A DNA stretch of 64,000 bases from Sphingobacterium rhinopitheci. GTDB taxonomy: Bacteria; Bacteroidota; Bacteroidia; Sphingobacteriales; Sphingobacteriaceae. Of this stretch, positions 10,301 to 17,524 are shown one piece after another. Numbering within the stretch: position 1 is the first letter of the stretch; each line of letters opens with the position of its first letter. A model generated the notes under the pieces. The model worked only from the letters and a program-made list of their open reading frames with translations, ran no database searches and was not told where the DNA came from. The DNA is taken from the NCBI RefSeq assembly GCF_022627575.1, contig NZ_JADEYQ010000002.1:372001-436000 (forward strand), given 5' to 3'. Made by a program: the position numbers and the translations under genes.

Positions 10301-10710
10301 TTCCTGATGAGTATGTCACTAATATTGGCGAACGCTACAATTTATACAATGAAATTGCTAAGCTCGAAGATGAGAATCAACTTTTAGCTTTTGAGAAAGA
10401 ACTAGAGGACCGATTTGGGCCTATTCCTGCTCCTGTATTTGAGCTATTCAATACATTACGCTTACAATGGTTAGGAAAAGAGATTGGTTTTGAGAAAATA
10501 TCTTACAAGAAAGATACGTTGAAAGGATTTTTCCTTAACAACCCTAAATCTTCATACTTTGAATCTGATCAATTTGGTAAAGTATTAGCTTTTGTCGGTG
10601 CTAACCCGAGCAACAGTAATCTAAAAGAAGTAAAAGGGCAACTACGACTAGCGCTGAGCAACGTTAATAATATAGATTATGCTTTATATCTGTTAAAAAA
10701 GATGCTATAA
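7375..10710 (+). CDS. mfd: Transcription-repair coupling factor Mfd
   Basis: The 1111-residue ATPase removes RNA polymerase stalled at DNA lesions and recruits the UvrAB repair machinery. Parts in order: a UvrB-like N-terminal region with YEPGQFAIRGGIVDIFSF; the RNA-polymerase-interacting domain (GDYITHIDHGVGKYAGLEKV); the helicase motor with Walker A GDVGFGKTE, the DEEQKFG box, TATPIPRTL and the arginine-finger motif QMRGRVGRS; and the C-terminal TRCF domain. The start is GTG at 7375, the only sensible start before the conserved N-terminus. A TATTTTTG box lies at 7349-7356 without a clear upstream TTG. Length is normal for the family. Confidence 0.97.
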   Translation: MNIKEILLQYGQTEQVTSFVKAIQGKTPKVHLKGLIGSSDALVAAAAYSLQERPYVFILPTHEDASYFLSDLESLFDKQILFFPASYRKAFDFTQLDSANVLQRAETLSSLNHTSELPKIVVTYPEAISEKVINRTDLEKNTLAITQNTKLSIDFINEFLYEYDFDRVDFVYEPGQFAIRGGIVDIFSFSNDLPYRIEFFGDEIESIRTFDIESQLSVSKIHTVSIVPNVQAKFLASNHISLLEYIDRDSVIWIKDVQFTLDVILEGYKKSSQLWKALSATDLKNNPEWVDPRFTFTDDKNFGAMLFDFPNVEFGKQFFFKADATIQFDTHPQPSFNKDFNLLIHNFKENESKKIENLIFSDSTKQVERIYAILTDLDKSVTFTPIYKALREGFRDDSTKLACYTDHQIFDRYYKYKRIKAYERSQAITLKELRDLKPGDYITHIDHGVGKYAGLEKVDVNGKTQEMIRLIYADNDLLYVNINSLNRISKYSGKEGTVPKMNKLGTDTWDKLKKTTKKKVKDIARDLIKLYAVRKAQTGNAFSPDTYLQNELEASFIYEDTPDQEKATADVKRDMESPHPMDRLVCGDVGFGKTEVAIRAAFKAVADSKQVAILVPTTILASQHHRTFTERLKGLPANIDYINRFKTPKQIKDTLKRLEEGKVDIIIGTHRLVSKDVKFKDLGLMIIDEEQKFGVTVKEKLKVMRANVDSLTLTATPIPRTLHFSLMGARDLSIISTPPPNRQPVQTELHVFGETLIQEAIAYEIDRGGQVFFIHNRVADLKQLGAMIQKLVPGARVGVAHGQLEGDDLEDVMLKFINHDFDVLVATTIIEAGLDIPNANTIIINHAHMFGLSDLHQMRGRVGRSNKKAFCYLLSPPLSTLTPEAYKRLSAIEEFSELGSGFNVAMRDLDIRGSGNLLGGEQSGFIAEIGFEMYNKILDEAVQELKDDEFGELFADDQNRKYISFTQIDTDLEVMIPDEYVTNIGERYNLYNEIAKLEDENQLLAFEKELEDRFGPIPAPVFELFNTLRLQWLGKEIGFEKISYKKDTLKGFFLNNPKSSYFESDQFGKVLAFVGANPSNSNLKEVKGQLRLALSNVNNIDYALYLLKKML

Positions 10711-10771
10711 ATAAATACGAGTTGAATTGGCACGCACCAACGCCGATCCAACTCGCATTATTACGAACAAA

Positions 10772-10903
10772 TTAGGTTAGTAAAAAAAACGCATACCCAC
10801 CTAGTAACTCACCAAATTTATACATAGCTATTAGTATCAATAGAACAAGACCTATTTTAACATATTTGTTTTGCAATATTCTAAAAACTAACACACTATT
10901 CAT
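10772..10903 (-). CDS. Possible 43-residue single-span membrane peptide
   Basis: In an otherwise AT-rich gap, the minus strand has an ATG at 10903 and a stop at 10774-10772. The peptide begins MNSVLVFRILQNKYVKIG, followed by a hydrophobic helix (LVLLILIAMYKFGELLGG) and a short hydrophobic tail. Basic residues precede the helix, as expected for an inner-membrane peptide. There is no Shine-Dalgarno, but that is normal here. Conservation in relatives would be decisive. The rest of the gap (10711-11108) is AT-rich with no other recognisable feature. Confidence 0.4.
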   Translation of the reverse strand: MNSVLVFRILQNKYVKIGLVLLILIAMYKFGELLGGYAFFLLT

Positions 10904-11108
10904 TATAAATTAAGTTTAATAACATAAAAATAATGATAATATTTTAAGTTTAAAGAAAAAATTTAATTATTTTTTCATATAAAAGAAAAATAATTAATCT
11001 TAACAGCACTAAATAGCATAAAAAACAATGCTAAACATCTCATAATAAAGAAGTTATAATTAAAATATAAATTTACACTAAAAGCAACTCAAACAAAAAC
11101 ATATAACG

Positions 11109-11133
11109 AAAAAGGCGAATCGTATGATCCGCC
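11109..11133 (-). terminator. Intrinsic terminator of the M14 peptidase gene
   Basis: Read on the minus strand, an 8-bp stem (GGCGGATC with GATTCGCC, one G-T pair; 11133-11126 with 11121-11114) is followed by a T run (A bases at 11109-11113). It lies just past the stop codon at 11139. Confidence 0.75.
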
Positions 11134-11138
11134 TCCTT

Positions 11139-13637
11139 TTATTGTACTTGAAATAGTGCATTTGCCATAATCAGCTTCCCACTATCCCAAAAGTTACGAA
11201 ATAAGACCGCATCAGCGATATAAATAACGGATCCTTTATCTACATCTTGAGCTCCAAAAATCAGCCCATTCTTTAGTTGACCCTTCAAATGTTGGCCTAC
11301 AAAACCACTCATCAACGCATTATCTTTGATATAACCAATATTCCATCCTTTATTATCTTTGAAATACTGATAGAGCGTAGCATTTTGTTTGAGCGTATAA
11401 TATTCATTCTGACCATACATCAAGGGATGAGTAGAGTCAAAATTAACTTTATAAATGGCACCTCCAGTGTACTCTTTCATAGACTCACGCTCTCTATCGG
11501 CATACTTTCTCAATGGACTACGCTTCTCTTGTGCTATTGTATCTTGCTTTATAGCCTTTATATTACTCCAAGGCTGTGCTGACAATTGTTCTACCGCACT
11601 TTCTAAAGCGATAACTTTCCCCCCTTCTTTCAACCAAGTAGCAAAAGCATCTGCCTGCACTTTATCTTTCAAGAATGAATAATTACCTTTAGCCATAATA
11701 AATACGTCTACATCGGACCATTTTACGCGCCCAATATCCTCAGAATTGACCATGGTAATTGGATATTGCAATTGACGATCAAAATAATGCCATATCTCTC
11801 CTACACTAAGAGCACGTAACTGTGGTCCTGCCAACATCATCACGTGTGGTGCTTTGATTGTCTGTACATCAGCACTCCCCAAATCTTTACCACCTTCTAA
11901 AATCCCCGAAAGAACAGAATATAGCTGCACATTGTATTTATCTGCATAAGCTTTGACCGCAGCAATCTTAGAAGCAGCCTTAGCGTTATTTGTCATCACC
12001 AAAATAGAACCACGCGGAAAATCAACACCGTTCATCTTAAAGGCAAATGCAGAAGATTTGACTGTAATTTTGTTTTGCAATAATGCCGACAACAACTGTG
12101 CTGAACCAAAGCCATCCCATTTGAACGCATATCCAAATCCTGCTTCTATAGCATTATTTATTTTAGCAAAACTATAAGGATTAGTATGCGTTACTTTTGT
12201 AGCACTAGCCATTCCCTGCAGCCCATATACATATGGTAGTGACCAAGCTGTAATATCATAAGTTACAGAATCCCTCAATTTAGCCTCTGGCTCAAATAAA
12301 ACACGTACCAAAGCACCTTTAGGTTGATTGCCTGGAATAATTAAATCTTTTTCTTTTACCGTATAAGTTTCATTCTTCTTGGTACTATAATCAACCCCTT
12401 TAAATGTACCTGAGGAAGAATAATAACGTATCTTATTCTTATCTAAAAGACCTGCTAAAGCACGCATACTTGATTCACGTGCTGGATCATACTTGATCAC
12501 ATAGCTTTGATATGTAGACAGACCTCCTGCATTAGCTTGCTTATAGAATTTTTGAAATTCGGAAACTACACGATCCGCATTTTGGGATACTATTTCAAGC
12601 ATATTCATCCCGGAGGCATGGTGCTCAATAGCTCGGCCTTCCAATGTCAATGTATCTCTATCTGCTGTATAAACACCAAGGCCAGCAGAACCATTCCCCG
12701 CCTTTTCATAGGTCATACCTATAGCCCCTGAATAGACAGGGTATGTATCCCCGTATGAAGGATAAAACAAATCAAATCTTTCTTTGGTAAAATAAAGCCA
12801 ACCTTTCTTATCGAAATAATTGGCATTGTGCTTACCAATAGTTCCTTGAAACTCTTGCTGCCAAGGCGTTATTACCTCATGCAAAGGCTCTGCCGCGGGA
12901 GGGAAATAATAAGGTGCATTGATTCCTTGTTCATGAAAATCAACATGAATATGTGGCAACCAACTGTTATACAATTTAGCCCTAAGTTCGGACTCTTGTT
13001 GTGTCTGCCAAGCCCAGTCCCTATTTAGGTCAAAATAATAATGATTCAATCTGCCAGATGGCCAAGGTTCATTGTGCTCGCGCGCATATAATTCAGGGTT
13101 ATATTTGGTGCCAAGTATACCATTCTGCCAATTGTTATAGCGTTCCGTACCATCAGGATTTAGACATGGATCAATTACAACCAAGGTATTCTCTAATTCC
13201 TTTTTTGTCTTGTTATTTTTGGGATCTATCAATTGGTACAAAGTCATCATAGCAGCCTCTCCAGAAGAAGTTTCATTACCATGAGCATTATTACTCATCC
13301 ATAAAATCGCAGGCATATTACTTAATATAGCAGCCCCATCCATTTCACCTGCTATCTTTAGATTGTTGGAACGAATATCTTCTAACCGTGCGATATTAGC
13401 GACTGAAGAAACGTAAAATACATATAAAGGTCGTCCTTCAACAGATTCGCCATATTGCTCATATTTTACCATATTGGGCGCCTGGGTGGCTATGTAGCGA
13501 TAATAATCTAACATCTTCCAATGTGGTGTTATCTTGGTTCCTATTTTATAACCCAGATATTCTTCAGGTGATTTTATTTGTGCAAAAGCACTTACAATTA
13601 AAACCAAAAAATTGGCTAACAGTATAATTTTTTTCAT
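11139..13637 (-). CDS. Secreted M14-family zinc carboxypeptidase-like protein
   Basis: An 832-residue protein with a Sec signal peptide (MKKIILLANFLVLIVSAFAQ). The M14 metallopeptidase domain fills the first half. NNAHGNETSSGEA has the zinc-binding His and Glu, VIDPCLNPDGTERYNNW follows, and HVDFHEQG carries the third zinc ligand. The second half (from about residue 400) includes KAPHVMMLAGPQ and DVDVFIMAKGNYSFL, resembling the class I glutamine-amidotransferase-like domain seen in long Bacteroidota M14 proteins. It probably acts in the periplasm or outside the cell on peptides or amide bonds. Specificity is not readable. It is a single gene with its own terminator. Confidence 0.88.
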   Translation of the reverse strand: MKKIILLANFLVLIVSAFAQIKSPEEYLGYKIGTKITPHWKMLDYYRYIATQAPNMVKYEQYGESVEGRPLYVFYVSSVANIARLEDIRSNNLKIAGEMDGAAILSNMPAILWMSNNAHGNETSSGEAAMMTLYQLIDPKNNKTKKELENTLVVIDPCLNPDGTERYNNWQNGILGTKYNPELYAREHNEPWPSGRLNHYYFDLNRDWAWQTQQESELRAKLYNSWLPHIHVDFHEQGINAPYYFPPAAEPLHEVITPWQQEFQGTIGKHNANYFDKKGWLYFTKERFDLFYPSYGDTYPVYSGAIGMTYEKAGNGSAGLGVYTADRDTLTLEGRAIEHHASGMNMLEIVSQNADRVVSEFQKFYKQANAGGLSTYQSYVIKYDPARESSMRALAGLLDKNKIRYYSSSGTFKGVDYSTKKNETYTVKEKDLIIPGNQPKGALVRVLFEPEAKLRDSVTYDITAWSLPYVYGLQGMASATKVTHTNPYSFAKINNAIEAGFGYAFKWDGFGSAQLLSALLQNKITVKSSAFAFKMNGVDFPRGSILVMTNNAKAASKIAAVKAYADKYNVQLYSVLSGILEGGKDLGSADVQTIKAPHVMMLAGPQLRALSVGEIWHYFDRQLQYPITMVNSEDIGRVKWSDVDVFIMAKGNYSFLKDKVQADAFATWLKEGGKVIALESAVEQLSAQPWSNIKAIKQDTIAQEKRSPLRKYADRERESMKEYTGGAIYKVNFDSTHPLMYGQNEYYTLKQNATLYQYFKDNKGWNIGYIKDNALMSGFVGQHLKGQLKNGLIFGAQDVDKGSVIYIADAVLFRNFWDSGKLIMANALFQVQ

Positions 13638-13736
13638 GCGATTAATTAGGTCTATGCAATATAGATATTTTTTTCTTCTTCACATACTCTACAATATTAA
13701 TAGATATTTTTTAGCTTTGATTAAACTTATCATGAA

Positions 13737-14921
13737 ATGAGCAGATTAGAGACTAATTTAATACATACTGGAAAAGAATTCAACACGACAAAATCCGTTG
13801 TTACACCAATATATCAAACATCAACCTATCTTGCTGATGGTGACCTAGCAGCATATATACATGCTGCAACAGAGCCAAAGCATCCCGAATTTTATCACCG
13901 CCACGGCAACCCTACCAATAGTCAGGTAGCAGCAATACTCGCCAAATTAGAAAAAACAGAAGATGCTTTAGTTTTAGCAACAGGCATGGCTGCCATTAGC
14001 ACCGCTATATTGGCTATCGTAAAATCAGGCGATCACATTGTTGTTCAAAATGCACATTACTCCGGATCTACATTATTCTTCAACGATTTCTTAGCAGACT
14101 ATGGTATTACGATTACCCGTGTAGATCAATGCAACAATCAAGCATTCTTAAACGCTATACAGGAGAATACCAAATTGCTATATATAGAAACACCGTCCAA
14201 TCCAAATCTTAATATTACAGATTTGGCTTTTATTGGTCAATTGGGAAAAGACAAAGGAATCACTACCATGGTAGACAACACATTTGCGTCCCCCATAAAT
14301 CAAACGCCTAAAGATTTTGGTATAGATATAGTGATACACTCCGCTACAAAATATTTGGGAGGGCACTCTGATCTTACTGCAGGCGCAGTATGTGGCACAA
14401 AAGAGTATATCAACAAGGTATGGCGTCGTTCATTAGTATTAGGCGCATCATTAAGCCCCTTTGACTCATGGCTATTATTAAGAGGCTTAAAAACCCTAGC
14501 CTTACGCGTAGATCAAATAAATAAAAATGCCCTCGCCTTAGCGCAATATTTGAATAGCCATAAAGCTATAAAAAAGGTCATTTATGTTGGATTACCTAAT
14601 CATGCGCAATACGAATTAGCGAAGTCGCAAATGAAAGGATTCACAGGAATGCTTTGTATAGAAGTGGCAGGTAATAATGAAGAGGAAGAATTTAAAAATG
14701 CGCAAACGATATTAGGCAACTTGCGCATTTTTGTAAATGCTGCAAGCTTAGGTGGTGTAGAATCGCTCGTTGTACATCCAGCAAGTATGTGGGGATCACA
14801 CCATAGTAAAGAACAGAAGGAAACTTCAGGCATCACCCGTGGCATGCTACGCATCTCTGTAGGTATCGAACATATAGATGATATCATCGCCGATTGGGAA
14901 CAGGCAATTTCCAAATTATAA
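13737..14921 (+). CDS. Cys/Met-metabolism PLP enzyme (cystathionine lyase or synthase type)
   Basis: A 394-residue fold-type I PLP enzyme of the MetB/MetC/CGL family. SATKYLGGHSD holds the Schiff-base lysine (residue 205), IETPSNPNLNI the substrate-carboxylate region, and the C-terminus has SLGGVESLVVHPASMWGSHH and GMLRISVGIEHIDDI. Family members make or split cystathionine, or release H2S and homocysteine. The sequence leans toward cystathionine beta-lyase (MetC), but family members cannot be separated reliably by eye, so I give no symbol. ATG start at 13737. It is divergent from the M14 gene by 99 bases. No SAM riboswitch was seen upstream. Confidence 0.85.
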   Translation: MSRLETNLIHTGKEFNTTKSVVTPIYQTSTYLADGDLAAYIHAATEPKHPEFYHRHGNPTNSQVAAILAKLEKTEDALVLATGMAAISTAILAIVKSGDHIVVQNAHYSGSTLFFNDFLADYGITITRVDQCNNQAFLNAIQENTKLLYIETPSNPNLNITDLAFIGQLGKDKGITTMVDNTFASPINQTPKDFGIDIVIHSATKYLGGHSDLTAGAVCGTKEYINKVWRRSLVLGASLSPFDSWLLLRGLKTLALRVDQINKNALALAQYLNSHKAIKKVIYVGLPNHAQYELAKSQMKGFTGMLCIEVAGNNEEEEFKNAQTILGNLRIFVNAASLGGVESLVVHPASMWGSHHSKEQKETSGITRGMLRISVGIEHIDDIIADWEQAISKL

Positions 14922-14943
14922 TCTACGATAAAGCAACTTTACT

Positions 14944-14981
14944 TGAGCTAGATAAAAATATGTCATTTTTTCTCTAGCTCA
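14944..14981. terminator. Long hairpin after the PLP-enzyme gene
   Basis: A 9-bp perfect stem (TGAGCTAGA at 14944-14952 with TCTAGCTCA at 14973-14981) encloses a second AAAAAT/ATTTTT stem. It begins 23 bases after the stop codon. No T run follows the outer stem, so it may end or protect the message rather than being a textbook terminator. Confidence 0.55.
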
Positions 14982-15096
14982 TATAAAGCGATAAAAATTC
15001 GTTACTTTCAGATTTTTAAATTTGAAACCATAAATAAATGAGCTCCTTTTTCCTTATAGTAATTAACTGCTGATCTACCCTATCAATACCTCCTAA

Positions 15097-15573
15097 TTCC
15101 CAAGAGGTTTTATCGGTGTAGATATATTTTTTGTAATTTCAGGTAATCTCATTTCTAAAATTGTATATGACCAAATGGAAAATAAGCAATTTTTTATATC
15201 GATTTTTATACCAAAAGAATCAAACGTTTACTTCTACTATTTACTGCCATCATTCTATTTACTTTGCTTACAGGATACTTTCTTCTCTTTCCTATTTCGT
15301 ATAGACCCTTAGGAGCAGAGGTTATTGCAGCAGATATTTGAAAACATTCCGAATGTAAAAATACTGGATATCAATCATTTATTATCCCATAATGGGATCT
15401 ATTCTAAGTTTCAAGAAGATAACATGCGTTTATACTATGATGCAGATCATTTAACTGCTTATGCTGGAGAATATATCTACACAAAAATTAAAAAAGACAA
15501 CACCTTTAAATGGCTTATAGAATTAGTAAAAGTAAATAATTATTTAACTTTTGCTAATTTCTATGATTATTAA
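15097..15573 (+). pseudogene. Collapsed OafA/SGNH-type acyltransferase gene
   Basis: Three fragments of one family lie in order. At 15097, FPRGFIGVDIFFVISG matches the second helix of acyltransferase-3 proteins. At 15213, in the next frame (one base lost), KRIKRLLLLFTAIILF then GYFLLFPISYRPLG matches the following membrane segment. At 15325, NVKILDINHLLS then RLYYDADHLTAYAGEYIY matches the end of the extracytoplasmic SGNH domain, including its Asp-x-x-His pair. Most of the membrane domain and SGNH core (several hundred residues) is missing, and the N-terminus is gone. The intact family O-acetylates envelope polysaccharides. The 82-residue frame from TTG 15325 is a remnant, not a gene. Confidence 0.8.
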
Positions 15574-16032
15574 TTATAACTGAGATGCCGTTTTCTAGTG
15601 GAATCAATTATGTCATTATTATCTCAAATAAACACAAAAGTAATTCTTAGGAAAAAATATTATCAAAAAAAAACAGCACTATTTACTTAATTTTAAGTAT
15701 ATTTATTAATACGATTTATTAACCATTATCGAATAATATAAATTTTAATTAAGATATCAAGCGGAGTAAACCCAGTAGTCTGGCAGCCCAACTTATAGCA
15801 ACTCAATACTGCTATTCCCCTATTTCGTAACCATCTGAAGCCAGAATTACACAGCTAATGATAAGGTAGAAAGGAATCTCTATCTTGTTATTATGCATTA
15901 ATGCTTAACACATTGATGCATCTTCACTAATATCCATTTCATAGGGTCAGGTCAAAAACCTGATATATAATAGAATGCACTTCATAGCTTTTGCGGTCTC
16001 GAGCACGAACGTCCGTATTCTAGCCCGTAAGA
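15574..16032. other. Non-coding, apparently degenerate stretch
   Basis: No frame of useful length, no tRNA and no recognisable terminal repeats were found. Base composition is less AT-rich from about 15770 than in ordinary intergenic gaps here, which fits decayed coding DNA, but no protein family could be read. Confidence 0.4.
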
Positions 16033-16335
16033 ATGGTTTGGAAATTCAATAAAAGCCCTAAACATTTAGGTGTCGATGCAGAAAACTGACTAGCTATTCG
16101 TTTTGATAAAACTTTAAACAGCGAATTTAACGAGAGAACAACAAAAGTGAATGAAGCGGATCGTATAACTAAAAATTTTGAGGATAGCCCCCACTAAAGG
16201 CACAGAAAGATAACGATAAGCACTGAACAAAAAATAACAGCAGATATTTTCGTTAATGGAATCAAATAAGATCCAAAACGTAAACTGGACAGCAATTTAA
16301 ACCGCATTGACGCATTTCTATATGATGCACAATAA
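16033..16335 (+). pseudogene. Possible decayed reading frame of unknown family
   Basis: From an ATG at 16033 one frame reads MVWKFNKSPKHLGVDAEN, stop, LAIRFDKTLNSEFNERTT..., stop, then KITADIFVNGIK, stop, DPKRKLDSNLNRIDAFLYDAQ. Three internal stops in about 100 codons is fewer than expected for DNA this AT-rich, and the amino-acid mix looks protein-like. I recognise no family. It may be chance. From 16336 to the sigma-factor gene at 16570 the same frame is lysine-rich with more stops, and nothing else is seen. Confidence 0.22.
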
Positions 16336-16569
16336 ACGCTAGTACCATTAAAACCAAGCATATAGAAATAGCTCTTCTAAACTGGAAGCACCAAAACGGG
16401 TGAAGGAAAAAATCATTTCAAAAAGCAAGATGATAAATTCTCACATAATAAAATATATACTAAAAAGACGCTTAATAACCAGTATAAAGCAAACAACAGA
16501 GAAAAAAAGTAGAAATCGCTTACTAAAAAATAGAATGTTTTTAGAGGCAACCTAAATGTACAATTACGA

Positions 16570-17163
16570 GTGGAAGAAAAGTGCTATAATTTATTTTCAG
16601 GAATATCCTTACAGGACGAGCGTATATTTCGTGATTTTTACGATTATTACCGTTCTAGGATATATACTGTGGCATTAAGATTATCCAACGATGTAGCTAT
16701 TGCTGAAGATGTCGTGCAAGATACTTTTTTGAAAATTTGGATCATCCGTGATGAGATAATGCATATTGATAATATTGAAAAATACGTATTTGTGATTGCC
16801 AAAAATTCAGTCTTGAATCTTATCAAAAAGAATGAACACTATAAACGATATGCACAAGAAGTCGCTAAAGACGCTATTTTACGTGTATTTTCTGACACAG
16901 ATTTCAACGTACAAGAAAAGGAATTTGAAGATATTCTTCAACAAGCCATTAAACGTTTGCCTGAAAAACAAAGACAAGCATATATCTTATCGAAAGAAAA
17001 ATATTTGACAAGAAATGAAGCCGCAAAAGAATTAAATGTATCGCCTGAAACTATAAAATCAAACCTTGAAAAAGCAATAAAAAGTATTCGCGCCTTCTGT
17101 TTACGCCATCTTAAAGAGTTGCCGGTAATTTTTATACTATATTTTTTTTCAAAATATTTTTAG
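16570..17163 (+). CDS. ECF sigma factor, Bacteroidota FecI-like
   Basis: A 197-residue sigma-70-family factor with region 2 (FRDFYDYYRSRIYTVALRLS, AEDVVQDTFLKIW) and region 4 (LPEKQRQAYILSKEKYLTRNEAAKELNVS, then ETIKSNLEKA). It belongs to the sigma class that pairs with FecR anti-sigma proteins and SusC transporters in Bacteroidota. It should drive the locus that follows. The start is GTG at 16570; the frame has a stop at 16531 and no ATG in between, while the ATG at 16556 is in another frame. The unusual hydrophobic tail (VIFILYFFSKYF) could lightly associate with the membrane. Confidence 0.88.
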   Translation: MEEKCYNLFSGISLQDERIFRDFYDYYRSRIYTVALRLSNDVAIAEDVVQDTFLKIWIIRDEIMHIDNIEKYVFVIAKNSVLNLIKKNEHYKRYAQEVAKDAILRVFSDTDFNVQEKEFEDILQQAIKRLPEKQRQAYILSKEKYLTRNEAAKELNVSPETIKSNLEKAIKSIRAFCLRHLKELPVIFILYFFSKYF

Positions 17164-17225
17164 AGCTATTCATTTAACTACCTATAAATTACAATTAGAT
17201 ACTTTCCGAACATCCTCTTCAAATG

Positions 17226-17288
17226 TCGCCTTAGCGGATTGGCAATAGGAGGAGGATGTACTTCCGTACTGCCAATACGCTAAGGCGA
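17226..17288. repeat. Long inverted repeat in the sigma/anti-sigma gap
   Basis: TCGCCTTAGCGGATTGGCA at 17226-17244 pairs with 17270-17288 over 19 bases with one mismatch. The apex contains a second small hairpin, GTAC-TTCC-GTAC. No T run follows, so it is not a normal terminator. The surrounding gap (17164-17524) has no open frame. The repeat could be a structured RNA, a mobile-repeat remnant or a protein-binding palindrome. Confidence 0.75.
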
Positions 17289-17524
17289 TGAGTTTAGCTT
17301 CATTTTGCGAAAAAAAAACGGAATGCCCATCCGTCATAGCAGATATGATATAAGGTCGATTAGCAAAATATAATGTCTTTCATTTTGAATAATAATAGGT
17401 CAGTATCTCTAAATATTTTTAAGCCAAGACCCCCAAGCCAAGCTGTTGATTGTCCTTAATATGTATGCAATACTAGAGAAGCTTATTTCTTGATTATTAA
17501 ACATACCTGTTAAAAATTATATAA

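Noticed and set aside
10719-10755. CGAGTTG/CAACTCG hairpin after mfd as an intrinsic terminator
   Set aside because: The loop is long and no T run follows the stem; it may be chance or a protein-aided site.
13638-13736. A SAM riboswitch before the MetB/MetC-type gene
   Set aside because: None of the SAM-I or SAM-II conserved blocks and no long stem are present in the 99-base gap.
15325-15573. An 82-residue frame read as an independent gene
   Set aside because: It begins with TTG inside what reads as the end of an SGNH acyltransferase domain, with upstream fragments of the same family in other frames, so it is a remnant.
16556-16600. ATG at 16556 as the sigma-factor start
   Set aside because: It is in a different frame from the sigma protein; the frame of the protein has a stop at 16531 and its first usable start is the GTG at 16570.
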